Part shown: one piece after another, positions 8,001 to 13,358 of the stretch | Layout of the letters: every line of letters begins with the position of its first letter | Numbering within the stretch: the stretch's first letter is position 1 | NCBI GenBank assembly: GCA_029339195.1 | Contig: JAPTJF010000792.1 | Span: 1-13,358 of the forward strand | Source: Micractinium sp. NFX-FRZ | Lineage: Eukaryota > Chlorophyta > Trebouxiophyceae > Chlorellales > Chlorellaceae | Direction of reading: 5' to 3' | DNA: 13,358 nt | The notes under the pieces: model-generated | Told to the model about the DNA's origin: nothing | What the model saw: the letters and a program-made list of their open reading frames with translations, nothing else | The model's database searches: none | Position numbers and translations under genes: made by a program

Positions 8001-9808
8001 ATGGAGGCCTCGACTGCGGTGGCGGCCGGACACACTGACTCAGTTCTGTGCTGCGAAGTGCTGGTTGGCAAGAAGCTGCTGGCTAGCGGGGGAGAGGTGA
8101 GCACAGTAGCGGTCAGCGAGCAGACTTAGCAGCCTGCAGCCCGCTCCCGCCGCCGCCGCTGCTGCCGCCTCTGCCACTGTCGTCGCCGCTGCTTCTGTCG
8201 TCGCTGCCACTTGATCGTGGGCCACTCACCTCCTGAGCCCACCGTTTACCATCTAGCCGCTAGTCCGCGCCACATGGCACGCGGTTTCCCGCCCTCCTCG
8301 CATGCACAGGATGGCGCCATCTGCCTGACCGACCTGACCAGCCTCAAGCCGGCGGGGCGTGTGGCGCAGTCGCTGGGCGACGCTGTGCCCGCGCTGTGCA
8401 CCCACCCCGGCGAAGAGCACTCTTTATTCGCCGCAGCTGGCGAGGCGGTGCTCCAGCTGGACCTGCGCAGAGGGCTGGGTGCAGAAGCGGTGTGCCGCAC
8501 CTTTCAAGTGAACCAAGAGGAGGTGAACGGGCTGGCAGTTACGGCAGCCAACGGTGGCTGGCTGGCAGCAGGCGACGATTCGGGCGAAATCCAAGTGATC
8601 AGCTTGCAGCCGGCGGCGGCCGCTGGCGGCGACGCCACGGCAGCGGGCGGCAGCGGGTCACAAGCAGCAGCGGCGGCGGCAGCAGGCGGCGGAGCCCGCC
8701 CTGCTTACAAGACGCTGCGGAGGGGCCACTCAAACATTTGCTCAGCTGTGGCCTTCCGCCCGCACCGTCCGTGGGAGCTGCTGTCGGGCGGCCTGGATTC
8801 CACAGTGCTCAAGTGGGACTACTCCAGGCTGCGCCCGCTGCACAGCTGGAGCCTGAACGGCGAGGCAACCGCCAGCGGGGGTGAGTGAATTGGGTCAGCA
8901 GCCCTGGCTGCTGCCCATGCCCTGCGTGGCTTGTGCCGCCTGTGCTGCCTGCCGTATCTGTCTGTCCGCGCTGTACTGCCTGGCTGCAGTCCCTTGGTGC
9001 GCCTGGCATCCCAACGTGCCTGCATGGGCAGTCTTGTCATCCTATGTGCGTGCCCGCCCGCCCCACGCGCTGCCTCGCAGGCCAGCTGTTCAACCCGCCC
9101 ATGGTGCACAGCATTGCTGTGCCCCAGAGCGAGGACAGGGGGCTGGCACGCCTGATGGCAGTGGCCCGTGGAGATGGCTGCATATCTGTGTACGACGCAG
9201 ATTACAAGCCTCCAGCAGCAGCAGCAGCAGCAGCAGGCAGCGGCGGCGGCAAAAAAGGCGGCAGCAAGGCGGCGCGGCAGCGGCAGCCGCAGCGGCGGCC
9301 GCAGCCGCCAGCGCAGCAGCAGGCGGCGGCAGGGGTGGTGCCGGGGCGGCTGGCGCTGCTGGGTCGGGAGATGGGCGGGCACACAGCCGCAGTGAACTGT
9401 GTGTCTTTCTTTGCCGGATCGAACTACCAGCAGCTGCTATCTGCGGGCAACGATCGCCGTGTGCTGCTATGGAATTGGCAGGCTGCTGCTGCCGCTGTGC
9501 AGGAGGCGAGCGAGGCGGCTGTTGAAGCGGCCGAGGCGGCAGAGGGGTGTGAGGGCAAGGGCGAGGGCGAGCCCAGCAGCGGCAGCGCGTGCAGCTTGCG
9601 GCAAGGAGGCGGCGAGGAGGCGGCAGCAGCTGACGGCGGCGCAGGCAACGGCAGCAGCGAGGGCAGCCCGGCGGTCTTGGCTGCGGAACACCGGCACGCC
9701 CGGAAGGTCAACTGGGCGTGCTCAGCGGATGTCCCAGGCTGCAGCTACAATACGTTTCTTGCAGACACGGGGCGCCAGCTCACTGCACTGGCTTTCACGC
9801 ACGGATGA
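8001..9808 (+). CDS. WDR53: Gene D: WDR53-type WD40-repeat protein
   Basis: Exons 8001-8096, 8310-8880 and 9081-9808 join in phase (GAG|GAT, then G|GC) to give 464 residues. Both introns have GTGAG donors and CAG acceptors.

Seven WD40 blades can be followed. The first is GHTDSVLCCEVL...LLASGGEDGAI (10-37); then LFAAAGEAVLQLDLRRG; NQEEVNGLAV...LAAGDDSGEIQV; GHSNICSAVAFRPHRPWELL with SGGLDSTVLKWD; HSIAVPQSED...ARGDGCISVYDAD; GHTAAVNCVSFF...SAGNDRRVLLWNW; and HARKVNWACSADV...LADTG. The blocks NQEEVN, HSNICSAVAFRP and KVNW match animal WDR53 closely from memory. Family knowledge: human WDR53 was reported among DDB1-CUL4-associated WD40 proteins. Here the DxR part of a DWD box is visible (QLDLRR), but its Trp is Leu.

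Odd points are Ala/Gly/Gln/Lys-rich inserts between blades (about 121-147 and 264-305) and an acidic low-complexity insert before the last blade. Substrate and partners are unknown. Confidence 0.9.
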
Positions 9809-10945
9809 CGTGCCACCGCTGCTCGCTTGCACCTGTTACTTTCTGTGTCAGGCACAGTGTGCATGTTCTTGGCCCGCCGCTCAACAAGAGTAGCGCTAGA
9901 AACGCGAAGTGGTTTCAGAACCTCAGGCACTGCCAGTTGCACAACACAAAACGTTCTCAGCGGTCACACAGGATGCTTCATGCATACTTACAGGCCGGCG
10001 GGCAGAGCTTGCCACTCAGGGTGTGCATTCCTGTACCAGGCACAGGCAGTAAGCTCCCACCTCCAACAACAGCCCATGCGGCTGCATCTGCAGGTGGTGC
10101 ACTCTTGCCAAATCAGTGCATGGCCTGTATGCCAGAACCCCCCTTTCTTTCACAGCTTCACGCTGAGGCAAAAGCTCCATTGACATTCAGCCTGCGCGGG
10201 CTGTGACATGATACACCGGACAGCCGGCTGAGGGAGGGAGAAGCAGAGGAAGAAACATAAGACATTGCAGAAAGGAGAGAGGGAGCAGCAGAGGGAGGGA
10301 CGGGCAGAGGGGCCGAGGTGGAGAGATGAAAGCGGCATGTAGGCACGGAGCGGGAGATGAAAGCAGGCAGACACTGAGAGCATATGAGAACTTTTACAGG
10401 GCGGGGTTGCAAGGGGGGCAAAAGCGCCGGGGGGGGCAAGGGGAAGGCTAAGGGAGGTACAGCAGGACTCGGCTAGAGGGGGAGACATGGGCGCAAACCA
10501 TTGGCACAAGGTTGGTACTACTGTACTGCTGTTGGTGTTGAGTAGCGCATTGCTTTGGCGGCGGTGAGAGTGGGGCATGTGGTGGGTGCCGCGGCGTGGC
10601 CGCATGAGGGAGTGAGAGTTGGAGCAAGTAAGGCAGGGTAGGGGGCGGGCCCATGGTGTGCAGGAAACAAGGGAGGTGGTGGTACAAGGGAGAGAGCCCA
10701 TCCGGCTTCTGGTGCTGAACACCCGGCGCTCAAACAATGGTGATCGGGGGCTAGTGCGCAGCAGCTGGCGGCAGTGCAATCTGCGCTGCGTGTGCGAAAA
10801 AAAGCACTGCGGTGCCACAGACGAAGAGGCTGAGACGAGGCATGCCCTGGCGGCTTTGGGGCAACTTGTGACCGTCGCGGCGCCGGCCAGCCAACGCTGT
10901 GCCCCCGCCTCTGCCGCTCTTGCACAGCCGCACCCACTGCCCGCC
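9809..10945. other. Convergent 3' flanks of genes D and E, no gene seen
   Basis: This 1.1-kb stretch separates the stop codons of D (plus) and E (minus). Open frames in it have no recognisable domain and no coding-like composition. From about 10205 to 10490 the plus strand is a purine-rich tract (gggagggagaagcagagg and similar), so the gene E transcript would carry a long CT-rich 3' UTR. I find no TGTAA for gene D on the plus strand. For gene E there are two on the minus strand, at 10398..10394 and, further away, 9992..9988. Confidence 0.5.
10394..10398 (-). other. Candidate TGTAA polyadenylation signal of gene E
   Basis: TGTAA reads on the minus strand about 550 nt after the gene E stop codon (10946). 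A second candidate is at 9992..9988. The long distance makes this less certain than the signals of genes B and C. Confidence 0.35.
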
Positions 10946-12358
10946 TCACACGATCTCGTCAAACTGCATGGCCGCGCCGCACACGGGGCAGGTCTCCGAC
11001 CGCTCCAGCCACTCGTACAGGCAGGGCAGGTGGAAGTGGTGGCCACAGCGGGTGAGCACCATGGGGTTGTCCTCTGCAGATGGGGGGGGGTAGGGGCTCA
11101 AGTGAAGGGACGAGGTCGGAGGAGGGAGAAAAAGGGAGTGGGATTTGTGTGTGCACAGCGGCAGGGCACGAGCGCTGCACGACGGCACAGGCACAAGGGT
11201 ATGCAAGCAGGCATGGCGGCAAGCTCGTCCTGCACAACCGGCAGCACGACGTGTGGCGGCAGGGCAGGCCAAGAGTGCCAAGCATGTTTCCAACCAGCGG
11301 CAGGCCCAACCACCCGTGCACCCCGCCAGCCTGCCATGGCACAACCTGCAGCAGGCAGGTGGGCCACGCCACCAAGTACCAGCGCAGCACCCAGCCTTGC
11401 TGCTTGCCTGAGTATGGGTCCAAGCAGGTGGGGCACACGTCCTCCTCCTCCTCCTGCAGCGACACCTTGCTGCCGCCCTTGCGCAGCTGCTTGCCGCCCG
11501 CCGCCGCAGCCGCTGCCGCAGCGGTGGGCGAGCCGCCGTCTGGGCTGCTGCCGCCACCGCTGCCAGCCGGCGAGCCGGCGCCGCGCCTGCCGCCGCCGCT
11601 GCGCTTGGGGCGCCGCGGTGGCGGGAAGAAGGGCGGCGGCATGGGCGGCGAGGCGGCGGGCTGCAGAGTGCCGCTGCTGGAGGGGCCGTGGCCCTTGAGC
11701 AGCGGCCCGCGGTCGGCGCTGGATGGCAGGCGCGGCGGCGGCGAGGCGCCGGCCTCAATCCCCATGCCCATGTGGGACTCTGCCTGCGTGCTGAGAAGCC
11801 GCTGGCCACCCTCCCTGAAGGCCACGAGGGGAGAAGCGAAGGGGAGGGAGAGGAGTGAGCGTTAGTAACGGCACGCACTCTTGGGCGCGGCACCGGCACC
11901 AGCTGCCGCCAGCGCGCCAGTTAAGCTCCCAGCGGCGCCCCCGCTTGCTCTTACCCGCTGCTGCTTCCAATCTCGGGGCCGAGGCAGCACAGGCAGCGGG
12001 CCAGGGCCGTCAGGCAGGCCAGGCAAGACTCGAGAAGGCCGTTCTGGCCTGGTTCCCGCCCCTCATAGGGCGGCTGGTACATGGTGTCAATGTGCCACTT
12101 CTGAAGAGTGTGAAAGAACGAGGTAGGGGGCTTGGCTGGCGAGGAGAAAACCCCAGCGACACGGTTCTGTGGTGTCGCTGCTCCTGCGTACCAGGTCGTG
12201 CGGGGTCTCGCTATGTACAGGTTGTGTTTGTTGGAGCTGCCAAGAGGTAGCAGGAATTCGCCAGCGTGCTGAGCCGCCACAGCAGGCGGCCCAAATGCGC
12301 GCCTCGCGCTTTGCGCTGGCTCCCGCAAGCATCTGCAATTGCAACAACAAAACGGCAT
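10946..12358 (-). CDS. Gene E: RING-H2 E3 ubiquitin ligase, At3g02290-like; N-terminal exon boundary uncertain
   Basis: Well-supported exons on the minus strand are 12100-11955 (donor GG|GTAAGA), 11814-11408 and 11073-10946. Phases agree (2, then 1), and a TACTAAC-like branch site precedes the 11815 acceptor.

The last two exons build a RING finger with spacing C-x2-C-x14-C-x-H-x2-H-x2-C-x10-C-x2-C: EEDVCPTCLDPYS, then TRCGHHFHLPC, YEWLERSETCPVC and the end MQFDEIV. This is the RING-H2 of a plant family (Arabidopsis At3g02290 and relatives) whose members end in much the same way. Expected role: E2 recruitment and ubiquitin transfer; the substrate is unknown. A Cys-rich segment (ESCLACLTALARCLCC) and a disordered Gly/Ser/Pro/Ala-rich region precede the RING.

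Upstream of 12100 the sequence is a strong acceptor (TTTCACACTCTTCAG), but I cannot fix its donor. The ATG at 12358, opening MPFCCCNCRCLRE, resembles the family's CCC-containing N-terminus, so I place the start there tentatively. Confidence 0.78.
11074..11407 (-). other. GC-AG intron splitting the RING finger of gene E
   Basis: The exon ends TCAG and the intron begins GCAAGC, the expected GC-donor consensus. It ends CATCTGCAG. Joining TCA-G to AG-GAC gives YSEDNPMVL, which preserves the exact x14 spacing between the second and third RING cysteines. No GT donor nearby keeps both phase and spacing. The 334-bp intron shows no other feature. Confidence 0.75.
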
Positions 12359-12440
12359 TGGCGCTTCCAACCTAAGCAAACATCCTGGCCTCGCTTGCAG
12401 CCGCACACCCTAGGACCGTCGGTTGTGGGAGTAGCGCAAC
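12359..12440. promoter_or_regulatory. Short divergent spacer between genes E and F
   Basis: If gene E starts at 12358 and gene F at 12441, only 82 bp separate the two start codons, so they probably share a bidirectional promoter. No TATA box is obvious. The spacer shrinks or grows with the unresolved gene E start. Confidence 0.35.
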
Positions 12441-13276
12441 ATGCAGCAGGGCGCAGTGGTGGCAGGGTTGCAGGAGGATGCCCCGCAGCAGCAGCAGCCA
12501 ACCTGGGTGGAAGCCAACCCAGTAGCAGCCAACTTCCTGGCGAGCGGCGGCTCCGTGGCGACGGGTGAGCGGCGGCATTCAGTCCCTGCCCTTGCAGTGC
12601 CTGCAGCTGGGCTCGGATTGGGAGGTGGTGTGTTGCAGATGTCATTCATGCATCATGAGCTGTGCAAACCTCTGCATGTAGTGGCCCTGCCTGCTGGCCT
12701 GCCGCCTGCCCGGCCGCCTGCCTCCCCAACTGACGGCCCGCATGCTGGCTGCTGGTGTGCGCATTTGCTGGCACGCATCACCTTGCTTGACCGTTGCATG
12801 CCATGCCCCTGGCATTTGTCTGCACATGGGGTGCTCAACTCGCCGTGGCACACGCTCCTATGTCTTCCTGCCACCTGCCTCCTGCGGGCACAGAGATGCC
12901 AAGGATTTTGATGAGCATGGGCAAGGGGAGCAGGCACGCGTCCTCCCCTCCTCCTTTTTGCAGAAGGCAGCAGTTCCTTGACATTTCTTTGAACCACGCT
13001 GCGCTGCCTCTGCCCTTTACCTTTCCCGCCTCACCCGCCTGGCCCGCCATTCTCCGTTCCACGCGGCTTTTCCCGCCTTTTCCCTGGCATCTGCTTCTGC
13101 TTCTGCAGGCGTGGTCCTGACCAACTGGGTGGATGTGATCAAAGTGCGGCAGCAGCTGGCAGGTGCCGAGGCACGCAACCTGGCAGCCACCGGCTGGCAT
13201 GTGGTGCGGAGCGAGGGGGCGCTGGCGCTGCAGAAGGGCATCACGCCAGCGGTGGCGCGCGGCGTGCTGTACGGCG
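12441..13276 (+). CDS. Gene F: mitochondrial carrier family (SLC25) protein, 3' part outside window
   Basis: Exon 1 (12441-12564) and exon 2 (13109-13276) join in phase (G|GC) through a 544-bp intron. A donor GTGGGT follows at 13277, and the rest of the gene lies beyond the edge.

After a Gln-rich start of about 28 residues, transmembrane helix 1 begins at ANFLASGGSVATGVVLTN. The first carrier signature follows as WVDVIKVR, then a matrix helix with RSEGALALQKG and TPAVARGVLYGG, which enters helix 2. This is the first third of the three-fold SLC25 repeat and is closest in style to the UCP/dicarboxylate/oxoglutarate carrier branch (VVKVRLQ-type signature). Such proteins exchange metabolites across the inner mitochondrial membrane; the substrate cannot be told from this part.

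Odd: the usually conserved Pro of Px[DE]xx[KR] is Trp here. Confidence 0.82.
12565..13108 (+). other. Gene F intron 1
   Basis: The intron runs from GTGAGC to a pyrimidine run ctgcttctgcttctgcag. It is the longest intron in the window and contains CCTGC-rich low-complexity sequence. I see no nested gene, RNA or repeat family member in it. Confidence 0.75.
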
Positions 13277-13301
13277 GTGGGTGGGCGAGGGAGAACGAGC
13301 T

Positions 13302-13341
<40 letters not shown>
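13302..13341 (+). repeat. 40-base homopolymer G run in gene F intron 2
   Basis: Forty consecutive G residues lie 25 bp after the donor of the second intron of gene F, followed by gtggggttggg. Such a run could form G-quadruplexes, or it could be a base-calling or assembly artefact near a contig edge. Confidence 0.9.
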
Positions 13342-13342
<1 letters not shown>

Positions 13343-13358
13343 GGGGTTGGGAAAAGGG

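Noticed and set aside
10150..11046. 298-codon minus-strand frame covering the end of gene E and its 3' flank
   Set aside because: It reads the RING exon out of frame (CPACTSGWSG), and the rest is CT-rich 3' flank composition without a domain.
10619..11698. 359-codon plus-strand frame opposite gene E
   Set aside because: It is antisense to the RING gene and its Gly/Ser/Ala-rich exon, with Cys/Arg-rich low complexity and no domain.
12169..12375. Short plus-strand and shifted minus-strand frames around the gene E N-terminus
   Set aside because: They show no homology. The region most likely holds the first intron or first exon of gene E, which I could not resolve.

Overview
The window looks like nuclear DNA of a green alga, probably a core chlorophyte of the Chlorella/trebouxiophyte kind (inference). 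The sequence is very GC-rich. Nearly all genes are split by short spliceosomal introns of about 130-550 bp, with GT(G/A)-type donors and CTGCAG-type acceptors. TGTAA, the usual chlorophyte polyadenylation signal, lies 110-120 nt after the stop codons of two genes. The proteins carry long Pro-, Ala- and Gln-rich inserts. The conserved cores match eukaryotic families: a METTL2/6/8-type tRNA methyltransferase, WDR53, a plant-type RING-H2 protein and a mitochondrial carrier. I see no tRNA, rRNA, CRISPR array, transposase or prokaryotic operon. Gene models were spliced by hand from reading frame, intron phase and splice consensus, because most genes are invisible as single open frames.

Layout, left to right. 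(1) 1-357, minus: the 5' part of gene A, a secreted six-cysteine, proline-rich protein that runs off the left edge. (2) 871-4488, minus: gene B, a complete tandem paralogue of A. I resolve it into eight exons coding about 703 residues: signal peptide, six-cysteine head, long proline-rich stalks, a split small domain, one transmembrane helix and a short tail. (3) 4830-7753, minus: gene C, six exons and 549 residues, a METTL2/6/8 (plant TRM140-like) tRNA m3C methyltransferase fused to a second, degenerate methyltransferase-like domain. (4) 8001-9808, plus: gene D, three exons and 464 residues, a WDR53-type seven-blade WD40 protein. (5) 10946 to about 12358, minus: gene E, a RING-H2 E3 ligase of the Arabidopsis At3g02290 type, with an uncertain N-terminus. 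(6) 12441 to beyond the right edge, plus: gene F, the start of a mitochondrial carrier (SLC25) gene. Its second visible intron holds a 40-base G run.

C/D and E/F are divergent pairs separated by only about 250 and 80 bp, D and E converge on a long shared 3' region, and C, B and A run head to tail on the minus strand. The genes do not form an obvious pathway. A and B are a local family of cell-surface proteins, and the others are housekeeping functions (tRNA modification, WD40 scaffold, ubiquitination, metabolite transport).

The most unusual points are in gene B. Its first intron is absent from paralogue A, is flanked by a 7-bp direct repeat and uses a GC donor, as expected of a recently gained, introner-like intron. 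Its apparent small alpha/beta ectodomain is cut into pieces by two proline-rich stalks. Gene E has a second, stronger GC-AG intron. Gene C carries a fused methyltransferase domain that has lost its SAM-binding signature.
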